DNA of 64,000 nt from Emticicia soli. Its GTDB lineage: Bacteria; Bacteroidota; Bacteroidia; Cytophagales; Spirosomataceae. The translations under genes and the position numbers were made by a program. Shown piece after piece: positions 32,974 to 41,759 of this stretch (position 1 is its first letter; the number at the start of each line of letters is the position of its first letter). Location of the stretch: positions 186,001-250,000 of the forward strand of contig NZ_JBBEWC010000008.1 in assembly GCF_037860775.1 (NCBI RefSeq). The letters run 5' to 3'. Under the pieces are notes generated by a model. That model had not been told where the DNA came from. It saw only the letters and a list, made by a program, of their open reading frames with translations, and searched no databases.

Positions 32974-33640
32974 TGGCTATGAAGAGAATAATTATTATCT
33001 GTGAGGGTGAAACAGAACAGGCATTCTGCAACCGAATTTTACAGCCACACTTTCTTGCAAAAAACATATATATTCAAGCACCTTTGATTAAACATTCAAG
33101 AGGTGGAATTGTAAAGTGGTCAATCCTTAAACAGCAAATTGAGACGCATTTGCGAACAGATTCTACAGCAATTGTTACTACGTTTATTGATTACTATGGT
33201 TTGTTTTCAAAATATAGTTTTCCTGATTGGGACTTGGCAGAAAGAATACCGAATCCAAACCTAAGAATGGAGGCATTGGAGAAGAGCATGAAGGCCGATG
33301 TTTCAGAATTACTTAATTTCAGATTTATTCCATATCTTCAATTGCACGAATTTGAGGGCTTGTTATTTAATGATATTGGTGTTATTTATACTCAGATACC
33401 CTACCCGCCGAGGATATAATTGGGAAGCAAGAATTAGAGGAGGTTTTTGCAAATTATGATAACCCCGAAATGATAAATAATAAAAAAGAAACTTCCCCTT
33501 CGCATCGCCTTGCTAGAATCATAAAAGGATACAATAAACTGGTATATGGTGATATTTTAGCAGATGCCATAGGTTTATATAGAATACGTAGTAAATCTCC
33601 AAGATTCAAAGCCTGGATTACCAAATTGGAAAGTATTTAA
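32973..33640 (+). pseudogene. DUF4276 (TOPRIM-like) gene broken by a frameshift
   Basis: The first frame runs from 32973 to a stop at 33419 (148 residues). Homology-like sequence then goes on in another frame from about 33410 to the stop at 33640: EDIIGKQELEEVFANYDNPE, followed by KETSPSHRLARIIKGYNKLV and RFKAWITKLES, which is the usual C-terminal end of DUF4276 proteins. One base missing near 33400-33412 would restore a 222-residue protein of normal family length. The first part has TOPRIM-like acidic motifs: IIIICEGETEQAF, TTFIDYYGL and LHEFEGLLF. The damaged site has no long homopolymer. It could be a real mutation or an assembly error. Its coupling to the ATPase suggests that it is the effector nuclease of the pair. 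Confidence 0.82.
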
Positions 33641-33660
33641 TACTCCGAAGATTTTTACCT

Positions 33661-34134
33661 ATGCCTCACAAATTCAAAGCAAAAATATACCAGACTGGCA
33701 TTAATTGGTGTGTTGATGTGCCGCAGGAAATTACGGCGCAGTTGACAGCCGAAAAAGGCTATATCAGAATAAAAGGACAAATAAATACCTTTGATTTTAT
33801 TCAGACGGTTGTGCCTGTAAAAAATGCGCTATACAGGCTTTTTGTGAATTATGTAATGATGAAAGGAGGCAAGACTGCGCTCGGAGAAGTGGCTGAGTTT
33901 GTAATTGAGCAAAACACCGAAGTTTTAGAAAAACAATATCCAATGCCCGAAGCCTTGGCAAATGCCTTACAAACAAATGACTTAAACGCAGCATTTGACA
34001 CCCTGACACCTGCACGCAAGAAAGATATTCTGAAATACCTTAGCTATGTAAAAACAGAAGCAACTATGCAAAAGAATATTGCTAAGCTGATAAGCCAATT
34101 GCAAGAAGGTAGTAAAAATGTGAGGATACCCTAA
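33661..34134 (+). CDS. YdeI/OmpD-associated family protein with DUF1905 domain
   Basis: A 157-residue soluble protein in two parts. The first (about 1-80) is a DUF1905-like barrel: HKFKAKIYQTGINWCVDVPQ then GQINTFDFIQTVVPVKNALY. The second (about 95-150) is the YdeI/OmpD-associated helical part: MPEALANALQTNDLNAAFDTLTPARKKDILKYLSYVKTEATMQKNIAKLISQL. Proteins of this type have been linked to protection from bacteriocins and antimicrobial peptides, but the function is not settled. It follows the broken DUF4276 gene by 20 bp and faces recQ across a 63-bp gap. Confidence 0.82.
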   Translation: MPHKFKAKIYQTGINWCVDVPQEITAQLTAEKGYIRIKGQINTFDFIQTVVPVKNALYRLFVNYVMMKGGKTALGEVAEFVIEQNTEVLEKQYPMPEALANALQTNDLNAAFDTLTPARKKDILKYLSYVKTEATMQKNIAKLISQLQEGSKNVRIP

Positions 34135-34197
34135 TGAAAATCAAATTGATAGTTATTCATTTGCAAGCTCTCCATTAAATAAAACAAGAGCAAGGCG

Positions 34198-36336
34198 CTA
34201 GTTCTCCCACAAGGCCATTGCAATACGCAGTTTGCCGTAGTCGTACAAACCCTCTAGTTCGTCAAAGAGTGGTCTTAGCGCATCGCCTTTTTGCATATTT
34301 AATCGCATAGCTGCGGCTATAATTTGGTTATATTCGTAGCTTTGTATTAAATCTTTTAGGTTAATCTCATTTCCTTCTTCCCGAAGTTTTACTAAGTGGC
34401 TGATAATCGTAACAGGACTAAGATTACGTCGTTGAGCAATGTCTTCTATCGGCAAACCTTTCTGATAAAGCTCAAGGGTTTCAATAAAAGTAAAGCCTTT
34501 TACATTTTTTGTCTTGCCCGATTCTGAATTATCTCTTGCAAAATCAAGAATCTCATTAATAAACTGCTCGCCAAATTGCTTAAACTTCTGTTCCCCAACG
34601 CCCGATACCGCCAGCATCTGCATTTTGTTGATAGGTTTCTTCTGCGCCATGTCTGAAAGCGTAGCATCAGAGAACACCACAAAAGGAGGGAGGTTGAGCT
34701 CATCGGCAATCTTTTTGCGCAATATCCTTAGTTTATCAAACAGCGCATCTTTAATAACCTCTTTCTTCGATTTTTCTTTTGGTGCGGCCTCTTCCTGTTT
34801 CGCCTTTTTCACTTCATACGGCTCAAACTTCACAAGTTCAACTTTACGTTCGCCTTTAAGAACCTGCCACGAGAGGGCATTTAGTTTCAAAGCATGGCGT
34901 TCGTCATAAGCAATATCTATAATGCCCGAGTTGAGCATTTGCGTTATATAATCGGCCCATTCTTCATACCTTAGTTCTTTGCCTACGCCAAAGGTTTTAA
35001 GTGTATGATAATTGTGTTCGAACACATTTCGGTTTTGCGCACCTCTCAATATATCAATCAACATACCCATAGCCACTTTTTCGTTGGCTCTGGCAACGGC
35101 TGATAGTGCCTTCTGTGCAAAAATAGTAGCCTCAAACTTCACGGGCGGGTTTTGGCACACATCACAATTACCACAATCTTGCTGCGCTTCTTCGTTAAAA
35201 TAACTTAATAGCACCCTTCGACGGCAAATCTCTGTTTCAGCATATTGTTTCATGCGGTCGAGTTTTGCCAACTGAACCTCTTTCATTTCTGGTGGCAACT
35301 CCGACTTATCAATCATTTCCTTGCGGGTAACAATATCGGCAAAGCTGTAAAACAAAAGCGTATCAGATGGCATTCCATCACGACCCGCCCGACCAATTTC
35401 CTGATAAAAACTCTCAACGTTCGATGGTAAACTGTAATGTACCACAAACCTCACATTCGATTTATCGATACCCATACCAAAGGCAATTGTAGCCACAATT
35501 ACCTGAATCTCGTCTTTTATAAAAGAATCCTGTACTTCCGAGCGTGTTTGAGCATCAATTCCGGCATGGTAATGCATGGCTCTTACACCCAGTTTTCGTA
35601 AGCCTTCGGCTACTTCTTCGGTATTTTTGCGGCTCAGGCAATAAATAATACCGCAATCTTTTGGGCGTTGAGCAATAAACTGGTGAATCACTTTCAGCCG
35701 ATTCCGCCCCGGTGAAACAGCCAGTTTAAGATTAGGTCTGTCGAATGAAGATATAAATACTTTGGCGTCAGGAATGCCCAATTGTTTCAGAATATCTCTT
35801 CTCGTTACCCTGTCGGCGGTAGCTGTAAGGGCTACCATTGGGGTATTTGGGAATGCCTGTTTCAGTATATGCAGTTGGGTATATTCAGGTCTGAAATCGT
35901 GCCCCCATGTAGAAACGCAATGCGACTCATCAATGGCAACCAAACAAACATTTAGTGTTTTAACAAAATCAAGATAATTGGGTGTAAGCAGTTTTTCAGG
36001 CGAAACATACAGTAGTTTCAAGGCACCTGTGCGGCATTGCGTTTCAATGTCACGTTGCTCTGCCCCCGATAGTGTACTGTTAATAAAAGCCGCCGGAATA
36101 CCATTGGCTTGCAGGGCCTGCACCTGGTCTTTCATGAGTGCTATAAGTGGCGAAATTACCAGCGTTAAGCCATCAAGCACCATAGCAGGTACCTGAAAAC
36201 ACACCGATTTACCACCGCCTGTGGGCATCAGCACGAGGCAATCCTGCTTTGATAAAATTGTGTCGATAATGTCAGATTGAAGTGGGCGGAATGTATCGTA
36301 ACCAAAATATTTTTTAAGAACCTGTTCTTTTGTCAT
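34198..36336 (-). CDS. recQ: ATP-dependent DNA helicase RecQ
   Basis: A 712-residue superfamily-2 helicase. The order is: motif 0 KYFGYDTFRPLQSDII, Walker A MPTGGGKSVCFQVPA, DEXH box AIDESHCVSTWGHDFRPEY, motif III ALTATAD, motif V/VI IVATIAFGMGIDKSNVRFV and QEIGRAGRDG, the RecQ zinc-binding domain with CRRRVLLSYF and DCGNCDVCQ, then RQC and an HRDC-like domain (LRKKIADELNLPPFVVFSD). The tail (FIETLELYQKGLPIEDIAQR) looks like an added helix-turn-helix of the kind seen in Bacteroidota RecQ. It unwinds recombination and repair intermediates. The ATG at 36336 (MTKEQVLKKYFGYD) is chosen over the frame opening at 36429. Confidence 0.95.
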   Translation of the reverse strand: MTKEQVLKKYFGYDTFRPLQSDIIDTILSKQDCLVLMPTGGGKSVCFQVPAMVLDGLTLVISPLIALMKDQVQALQANGIPAAFINSTLSGAEQRDIETQCRTGALKLLYVSPEKLLTPNYLDFVKTLNVCLVAIDESHCVSTWGHDFRPEYTQLHILKQAFPNTPMVALTATADRVTRRDILKQLGIPDAKVFISSFDRPNLKLAVSPGRNRLKVIHQFIAQRPKDCGIIYCLSRKNTEEVAEGLRKLGVRAMHYHAGIDAQTRSEVQDSFIKDEIQVIVATIAFGMGIDKSNVRFVVHYSLPSNVESFYQEIGRAGRDGMPSDTLLFYSFADIVTRKEMIDKSELPPEMKEVQLAKLDRMKQYAETEICRRRVLLSYFNEEAQQDCGNCDVCQNPPVKFEATIFAQKALSAVARANEKVAMGMLIDILRGAQNRNVFEHNYHTLKTFGVGKELRYEEWADYITQMLNSGIIDIAYDERHALKLNALSWQVLKGERKVELVKFEPYEVKKAKQEEAAPKEKSKKEVIKDALFDKLRILRKKIADELNLPPFVVFSDATLSDMAQKKPINKMQMLAVSGVGEQKFKQFGEQFINEILDFARDNSESGKTKNVKGFTFIETLELYQKGLPIEDIAQRRNLSPVTIISHLVKLREEGNEINLKDLIQSYEYNQIIAAAMRLNMQKGDALRPLFDELEGLYDYGKLRIAMALWEN

Positions 36337-36443
36337 CAGTCGTTGAAACGCATTTTTTAACAAAATAATAAATAAATCTGCAAAGACTACATAAAAACGT
36401 CTTATTTTTACAGTTTTATAACTCAACAAACCTAAAGTATCGT

Positions 36444-38057
36444 ATGAAAAAAAGCTTCATAGCACTTATTTTCTTTAGTTCTTATTCATTTGTTAATGCT
36501 CAAAGCAGTACCCCCGACGAAAAAGTCAAACAGTATGCGGCAACAATCTCGGCCGACAACCTAAGAAAAGACCTCACCTATATTGCTTCTGACGAACTCG
36601 AAGGCCGTGATACAGGCTCAGAAGGACAGCGCAAAGCCGCCGATTATATAGCCAAACGCTTTGCTGATTTAGGCTTAACTCCACTCGCCTCAGATGGCAA
36701 AGGAGGCAAAGGCTATTTTCAGTATTTCAACCTTTATCAAAAAGGCTGGAAGGATGCCTATATCATGATAGGTAACAAAAAGAAAGAATTTTTTAAAGAT
36801 TACTATCCAAACGGCCTAACGAGTATTCCGCAAGAGGAATCGATAAAAGTAGTTTTTGCAGGCTATGGCATCGAGTCTGATACTTACAACGATTACAAGA
36901 ATATTGATGTAAAAGGCAAAGCCGTTGTGATACTTGATGGCGAGCCTAAAAATGCATCGGGCAAATATTACATTACCAAAGAAGGCGAAAAATCAGATTG
37001 GGAAGAAAAAGCCGGTTTACAGAAAAAAACAAACATTGCTTTGAACAAAGGCGCTAAAATGTTTTTTGTAGTAACTGATTCTGACGAAACACAGTTTAAG
37101 AGCCTTGCGGCCGAAAGAAAAGCGGTGCTTTCTCGTTTCAACCGTATGTCTTTAGCCGAGTCAAAACCTGAGCAGGCAAGTTCAAACCCTACTTTCTATA
37201 TCTCTAAAGCAATGGCGGCCGAAATGCTGGCAACCAAACCGGCTAAGTTTGATAAACTGGTAAATAAAATTACTGAAACAGGCGAAACTACGGCAGGAAA
37301 AGCCAAAGAATCAAAAATTTCGATAAAAGCCGAGAGGGGAGAAGTGCCGGTGCAAACACAAAACGTATTGGGTTTTCTGGAAGGAACAGACAAAAAAGAC
37401 GAAGTAATATTGATTACCGCTCACTACGACCACGTAGGTATTCAAGGAGGACAGATTCATAATGGTGCTGATGACGACGGCTCAGGTACTTGTGCTGTAT
37501 TAGAGCTTGCACGTGCCTTTGCACAAGCCAAAAAAGAAGGCAATGGCCCACGCCGTAGCATTTTGTTTATGACCGTAACAGGCGAAGAAAAAGGCTTGCT
37601 AGGCTCACAATACTATGCCGACAAAGACCCGATTATTCCGTTGGCCAATACAGTTTGTGACCTTAACATTGATATGATTGGCCGTATTGATAAAGAGCAC
37701 GCCCCGCGTGAAGATTATGTGTATCTGATAGGTTCTGACAAATTATCTTCTGAATTACACCAAATAAGTGAAGAGGCAAACAATAATTCGATAAAATTTC
37801 AGTTAGATTATACATACAACGACCCTAAAGACCCTAATCGTTTTTACTATCGTTCTGACCACTATAACTTCGCCAAGCATAAAATACCTGTTGTCTTCTA
37901 CTTTACAGGAGTCCATGCCGATTACCATCGCCCTGGTGACGATGTTGAGAAAATCCTTTTTCCTAAGTATCAGCAGATAACTCAATTAGTATTTCATACA
38001 GCGTGGGGAGTGGCCAATCGTGAAGAAAGAATCAAGGTTGATAGTAATAAGCCTTAA
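36444..38057 (+). CDS. Secreted M28-family zinc peptidase
   Basis: A 537-residue protein with signal peptide (residues 1-19). It has the M28 fold with a PA-type insertion (about residues 100-270: GYGIESDTYNDYKNIDVKGKAV). Zinc ligands and catalytic residues can be assigned: His in TAHYDHVG, Asp in GADDDGSGTCAV, Glu-Glu in VTGEEKGLLGS, Asp in NIDMIGR, and the late His in HADYHRPGDD. It would remove N-terminal residues from peptides in the periplasm or outside the cell (aminopeptidase Y/PSMA-like group). Substrate preference is not known. It is divergent from recQ, with a 107-bp gap, and is followed by a long AT-rich gap. Confidence 0.93.
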   Translation: MKKSFIALIFFSSYSFVNAQSSTPDEKVKQYAATISADNLRKDLTYIASDELEGRDTGSEGQRKAADYIAKRFADLGLTPLASDGKGGKGYFQYFNLYQKGWKDAYIMIGNKKKEFFKDYYPNGLTSIPQEESIKVVFAGYGIESDTYNDYKNIDVKGKAVVILDGEPKNASGKYYITKEGEKSDWEEKAGLQKKTNIALNKGAKMFFVVTDSDETQFKSLAAERKAVLSRFNRMSLAESKPEQASSNPTFYISKAMAAEMLATKPAKFDKLVNKITETGETTAGKAKESKISIKAERGEVPVQTQNVLGFLEGTDKKDEVILITAHYDHVGIQGGQIHNGADDDGSGTCAVLELARAFAQAKKEGNGPRRSILFMTVTGEEKGLLGSQYYADKDPIIPLANTVCDLNIDMIGRIDKEHAPREDYVYLIGSDKLSSELHQISEEANNNSIKFQLDYTYNDPKDPNRFYYRSDHYNFAKHKIPVVFYFTGVHADYHRPGDDVEKILFPKYQQITQLVFHTAWGVANREERIKVDSNKP

Positions 38058-38427
38058 AGTTGTAAGAATTGTTAAAAAAACACTTCTTTTGATAGAGAAT
38101 CTTTGAGAACGAAAATTTTAGTTATAGAGAATCGGTTGAAATATTTAACTGTCTGATAATGAAAAAGTTATGTTTTTTCGGTAGCCGTCAAAAAGAAATA
38201 AATATTCTAAGAAAAGTCCAAGAGAATATTTTCCTAACAAAAAATTATCATGGCTGATATTTTTTGTTTCAACGATTTTGCTTAAACTTGTCCCACGATT
38301 GAAAAGAATATGTGGCAGGTTTTTACAAAATTTTCTTTTACTAATATTCTTTCTTTTAAAATTTTCACTTTTATTTACCAAAAAATTCATTGTTTCATTT
38401 TTTAAAACCCTAAAAATTTCAAAGCTA
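38058..38427. other. AT-rich 370-bp leader region upstream of exbB
   Basis: A strongly AT-rich gap with no plausible gene; a frame opening at 38278 just extends exbB with Phe/Leu/Lys-rich low-complexity sequence. A partial promoter match (TAAACTTG near 38282, one base off TAnnTTTG) is the only regulatory sign. It may hold the promoter and a long leader for the ExbB-TonB cluster. Confidence 0.4.
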
Positions 38428-39255
38428 ATGGAAAAAAAGACTACAGCCCCAGCAGCAAAAGCAGCAGCACCTAAGTCTTCAAGTGGAGGATTAAATCCAG
38501 TATTTGTTATTCCAATTTTAATGATTATCGGTTTTTGTTTATGGTATTTTATCTTAGGAGACCCTTCAAACTTCTCTGATCCTGAAACTAAACACAAACC
38601 AATTACTGCTATGGGTATCGTTTACTCAGGTGGTATCATTGTACCTATCCTATTAACCTTTATGCTTTCGGTATTAGTTTTCTCTATTGAGCGTTTCATC
38701 ACAATCAATAAAGCTTCTGGTACTGGCGATCTTGACGCTTTTGTACGTAAAGTACGTTCATTAGTTGACTCAAACAACATTGCTGATGCGATTAAAGAGT
38801 GTGACAAACAAAAAGGTTCGGTTGGTAACGTTACAAAAACTGCACTTCAAAAGTACAGCCAATTAGCTACTGACAACTCACTAGCTAAAGACCAAAAATT
38901 AGTTGCTTTACAAAAAGAAGTTGAAGAAGCTACTACATTAGAGCTTCCAATGTTAGAGAAAAACCTAACTATCCTTTCAACACTTGCTTCAGTTGCAACC
39001 CTTGTAGCCCTACTAGGAACTGTAATCGGTATGATCCGTTCGTTCTTTGCTCTTGGTTCTGGTGGTGGTGCTCCTGATGCATCTGCTCTTGCAACTGGTA
39101 TTGCTGAGGCCTTGATCAATACAGCCTTAGGTATCGGTACATCAGCAATCGCGATTATCATGTATAACTTATTTACCTCAAAAATAGATACGCTTACTTA
39201 CAAGATTGACGAAATCGGAATGAGCCTTCAGCAAAACTTCGCTGCTCATCACTAA
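38428..39255 (+). CDS. exbB: MotA/TolQ/ExbB proton channel family protein
   Basis: A 275-residue inner-membrane protein. After an Ala/Lys-rich N-terminus (MEKKTTAPAAKAAAPKSS) come a first helix (VFVIPILMIIGFCLWYFIL), a second (IVPILLTFMLSVLVFSIERF), a cytoplasmic loop (VRSLVDSNNIADAIKECDKQ), and two helices with the hallmark LATLVALLGTVIGMIRSF and ALATGIAEALINTALGIGTSAIAI. It forms the pentameric proton channel that, with ExbD, energises TonB. It heads a cluster of two exbD genes and tonB, with gaps of 55, 37 and 32 bp. The start is placed at the ATG at 38428 because the upstream extension is low complexity. Confidence 0.94.
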   Translation: MEKKTTAPAAKAAAPKSSSGGLNPVFVIPILMIIGFCLWYFILGDPSNFSDPETKHKPITAMGIVYSGGIIVPILLTFMLSVLVFSIERFITINKASGTGDLDAFVRKVRSLVDSNNIADAIKECDKQKGSVGNVTKTALQKYSQLATDNSLAKDQKLVALQKEVEEATTLELPMLEKNLTILSTLASVATLVALLGTVIGMIRSFFALGSGGGAPDASALATGIAEALINTALGIGTSAIAIIMYNLFTSKIDTLTYKIDEIGMSLQQNFAAHH

Positions 39256-39310
39256 GATAAAGCAGTTAAGTTAACAGTTTAATTTAAACATTTAAACTTT
39301 CGTAAAAGCT

Positions 39311-39910
39311 ATGGCAGCACCGAAACCAGCCAGAAAGAGTCCATCAATGGATATGACGGCGATGTGTGACGTTGCGTTCCTACTCCTTACTTTCTTCATC
39401 ATGACTACCCAGTTCAAAAGTGAAGAATCGGTAACTGTAGATACGCCTTCATCCATCTCTGAAATCAAAGTTGAAGACAAGGATATGGCTACAATTACAA
39501 TTGACAAAGACGGCAAATATTACTTTGGCGTTACAAACCCGACAGACAGATATACGCTCATTCAGAAAATGAATGATAAGTATGGCGCTGGGTTGTCAGA
39601 GTCGCAACAAGCAAGTTTTACTAAATTATCAGAAACCGGTGTTTCTATTAATTCATTAAAACAATACTTGTCGCTAACTGAAGCACAGAAATCGCAAGTT
39701 AAATTGCAAGGTATTCCGAACGACAGTACAAAAAGTGAATTGGTTGACTGGGTTAAGACTTACTTGACCGACATCAACAAAAGCGCAAAATTGGCTGTTC
39801 GTGGAGACGTGAAAACACAGTATCCGGCAATTAAAAAATTGTTTGCTGAATTAGGTAAAAACGATATTAACAAATTTCAGTTAATTACCTCTTCAGAAAC
39901 AGCAGAATAG
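39311..39910 (+). CDS. exbD: ExbD/TolR biopolymer transport protein, first copy
   Basis: A 199-residue protein with a short cytoplasmic start (KPARKSPSMDMTAMCDVAFL) that carries the conserved Asp of the single helix (MCDVAFLLLTFFIMTTQF). The periplasmic part is longer than usual: after TITIDKDGKYYFGV there is an inserted, mainly polar helical segment (about residues 85-150) before LAVRGDVKTQYPAIKKLFAEL, the ExbD-type C-terminal fold. It pairs with ExbB to couple proton flow to TonB. The insertion is a feature of Bacteroidota forms; its role is unknown. Confidence 0.92.
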   Translation: MAAPKPARKSPSMDMTAMCDVAFLLLTFFIMTTQFKSEESVTVDTPSSISEIKVEDKDMATITIDKDGKYYFGVTNPTDRYTLIQKMNDKYGAGLSESQQASFTKLSETGVSINSLKQYLSLTEAQKSQVKLQGIPNDSTKSELVDWVKTYLTDINKSAKLAVRGDVKTQYPAIKKLFAELGKNDINKFQLITSSETAE

Positions 39911-39947
39911 TTTTAATTAAGAACCTTTAAATTACCATATTTAAAAA

Positions 39948-40499
39948 ATGGCTGAAATACAGGAATCCGGTGGTGGTGGTAAGAAAGGCGGTGGTAAGGT
40001 ACGGTCGAAGAAAGCAGGTGGTAAACCTGATATGACTCCGATGGTGGACTTGGGCTTTTTGCTTATCACATTCTTTATGTACACCACTACGTTTGGCAAG
40101 CCAAACATGATGAAACTGAATATGCCTGATAAACCAGATCCAAACGATCCGCCTCCACCAGAAGTAAAAGTAACCAATACGGTTACTGTTCTAATGGGTA
40201 AGGATGATAGAATTTTCTGGTATCAGAAACCACTTCCAGAGTTAACAGTAGCTGACCTCAACGAAACCGATTATTCGGCCGAAGGTATCAGAAAAGCAAT
40301 TTTGGTTAAAAAAGCAAATGCGCTTGACGTAAACAAATTTACTGTTATCATCAAACCTAGTGATGAAGCGAACTGGAAGAATACTGTTGATATTCTGGAC
40401 GAAATGGCAATTACGAAGTCTGACCGCTACGCAATTGTTGATTTAGCCCCGAAAGAAAAGGAAATGCTAGACCAAAAACTAGCAGAGCCTAAAAAATAA
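39948..40499 (+). CDS. exbD: ExbD/TolR biopolymer transport protein, second copy
   Basis: A 183-residue paralog of the gene before it. A Gly/Lys-rich N-terminus (GGGGKKGGGKVRSKKAGGK) leads to PDMTPMVDLGFLLITFFMYTT, with the essential Asp in the helix. The periplasmic part includes a Pro-rich stretch (DPNDPPPPEV) and VILMGK-like strands (TVLMGKDDRIFWY), ending with a fold containing FTVIIKPSDEANWKNTVDILDEM. Two different ExbD copies beside one ExbB suggest a heteromeric complex, as is common in Bacteroidota. It lies 37 bp after the first copy and 32 bp before tonB. Confidence 0.92.
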   Translation: MAEIQESGGGGKKGGGKVRSKKAGGKPDMTPMVDLGFLLITFFMYTTTFGKPNMMKLNMPDKPDPNDPPPPEVKVTNTVTVLMGKDDRIFWYQKPLPELTVADLNETDYSAEGIRKAILVKKANALDVNKFTVIIKPSDEANWKNTVDILDEMAITKSDRYAIVDLAPKEKEMLDQKLAEPKK

Positions 40500-40531
40500 G
40501 AGTAATCTAAGGAAAAATAACAATCAAAGAA

Positions 40532-41359
40532 ATGGAAGCAAAAAATGCTAAAAACATTACCTTAGATGAAATTGTATTCGAAGGACGTAACAAGGACTAC
40601 GGTGCATATTCACTAAGGAAAAACTACTCAAGATACCTTACTAGAGCTGCGGTTCTAGGTATCGGGTTATTTGGTGGAGCATTATTGGCAGCTTGGAGTT
40701 TCAATAAATTTGGCGGTGCAAAAGAAGAAGAATTGCAAAGCGTTGAAATTGACCTCTCTAAGTTGAAGGAAGAACAACCGGAAGAAAAGAAGCCGGATAT
40801 TCCTCCTCCGCCGCCAGAGCCAGAACCACCAAAACCAGAGGTAGCGCAAATTAAGTTCGTTCCGCCTGAGCCTAAAGCTGATGAGGAAGTAAAGAACGAA
40901 GAGCCGCCACCAAAAGTGGAAGAGGTTGAAAAAGCGGTTATCTCAAACGTAACCAAAGAAGGTGTTGAAACCGAAGAAGTAGCTGCGGCTCCGCCTCCGG
41001 TAGAAGCACCAAAACCAGCCGAAATTGAAAAACCAAAAGAAGAAGAAATCTTTACTACGGTTGAGCAAAATCCTGAGTTCCCGGGTGGGTTGAAAGAGAT
41101 GTATGCCTACATTGGCAAAAACCTTAAGTACCCATCAGCGGCACAACGTGCAAACGTTTCAGGAAAAGTATTTGCTAAATTCGTTGTTGAAAGAGACGGA
41201 CGTATTGGTGATGTACAAATTCTGAAAGGAATTGGTTTCGGTTGCGACGAAGAAGCGCAAAGAGTAATTAAGTCGATGCCAAAATGGAATCCGGGTAAAC
41301 AAAATGGTCGTGCAGTAAGGGTATTCTTTACGATGCCGATCAATTTCCAACTTGAGTAA
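40532..41359 (+). CDS. tonB: TonB energy transducer
   Basis: A 275-residue TonB. It has a single N-terminal helix (about residues 36-55: AAVLGIGLFGGALLAAWSF), a long Pro/Glu/Lys-rich spacer with PPPPPEPEPPKP, and the C-terminal TonB domain: EFPGGLKEMYAYIGKNLKYP, then SGKVFAKFVVERDGRIGDVQ, EEAQRVIKSMPKWNPGKQNG and VRVFFTMPINFQLE. It carries energy from ExbB/ExbD to outer-membrane receptors such as SusC. A conserved cytoplasmic start (DEIVFEGRNKDYGAYSLRK) is typical of the Bacteroidota type. It is the last clear member of the energy-coupling set. Confidence 0.95.
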   Translation: MEAKNAKNITLDEIVFEGRNKDYGAYSLRKNYSRYLTRAAVLGIGLFGGALLAAWSFNKFGGAKEEELQSVEIDLSKLKEEQPEEKKPDIPPPPPEPEPPKPEVAQIKFVPPEPKADEEVKNEEPPPKVEEVEKAVISNVTKEGVETEEVAAAPPPVEAPKPAEIEKPKEEEIFTTVEQNPEFPGGLKEMYAYIGKNLKYPSAAQRANVSGKVFAKFVVERDGRIGDVQILKGIGFGCDEEAQRVIKSMPKWNPGKQNGRAVRVFFTMPINFQLE

Positions 41360-41363
41360 TACA

Positions 41364-41606
41364 ATGGCAACACGACGTAATTCATCAGATAAGCAGCGTC
41401 AGGTATTTCAGAGAGTCTTGCAATTATCAATGGGTTTATTCGCATTAGTATATATTGTTTTAGGATACTTTGTAATCAAATTGAAATGGTTGATGGTGCC
41501 TCTCTCTGATACACTTGCTTATGCTATGGGCGCTTTGCTTGTTGCATATGGCATTTTCAGAGGCTACAGAGCTTACCTGTCAATCAAGGATACGATGAAT
41601 GACTGA
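41364..41606 (+). CDS. Small two-helix membrane protein of the tonB cluster
   Basis: An 80-residue hydrophobic protein with two predicted helices (LSMGLFALVYIVLGYFVI and TLAYAMGALLVAYGIFRGY) and a basic start (MATRRNSSDKQRQ). It starts 4 bp after the tonB stop, so it is surely in the same transcript, and it is followed by a terminator. Similar small proteins are often found after tonB in Cytophagales; no function is known. It may be an accessory part of the ExbB/ExbD/TonB complex, which is only inferred from position. A TTG at 41352 overlapping tonB is less likely as start. Confidence 0.8.
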   Translation: MATRRNSSDKQRQVFQRVLQLSMGLFALVYIVLGYFVIKLKWLMVPLSDTLAYAMGALLVAYGIFRGYRAYLSIKDTMND

Positions 41607-41627
41607 TAGAAATTAATTAATACAAGC

Positions 41628-41661
41628 ATGCCACTTTGTACTACAGAGTGGCATGTTTTTT
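41628..41661 (+). terminator. Intrinsic terminator after the tonB cluster
   Basis: CATGCCACT (41628-41636) and AGTGGCATG (41648-41656) form a 9-bp stem, followed by TTTTTT. Confidence 0.8.
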
Positions 41662-41759
41662 AATTTTGTTTTAATTTTTTTTTAATATTATACCAAATCG
41701 CTTGACTTTATCGTTTACTAATACTTATTTTTACATTGTTCAAACTTAAACGACTATAA

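Noticed and set aside
33399..33412. Programmed ribosomal frameshift in the DUF4276 gene
   Set aside because: No slippery heptamer of the X-XXY-YYZ kind and no clear downstream pseudoknot was seen; a mutation or sequencing error is simpler.
34514..34909. 131-residue frame on the + strand inside recQ
   Set aside because: It is antisense to a clear helicase gene, Ser-rich and without any family motif; a shadow frame.
38145..38597. 150-residue - strand frame before and over the exbB start
   Set aside because: Half of it is antisense to exbB, the rest is low-complexity AT-rich leader.
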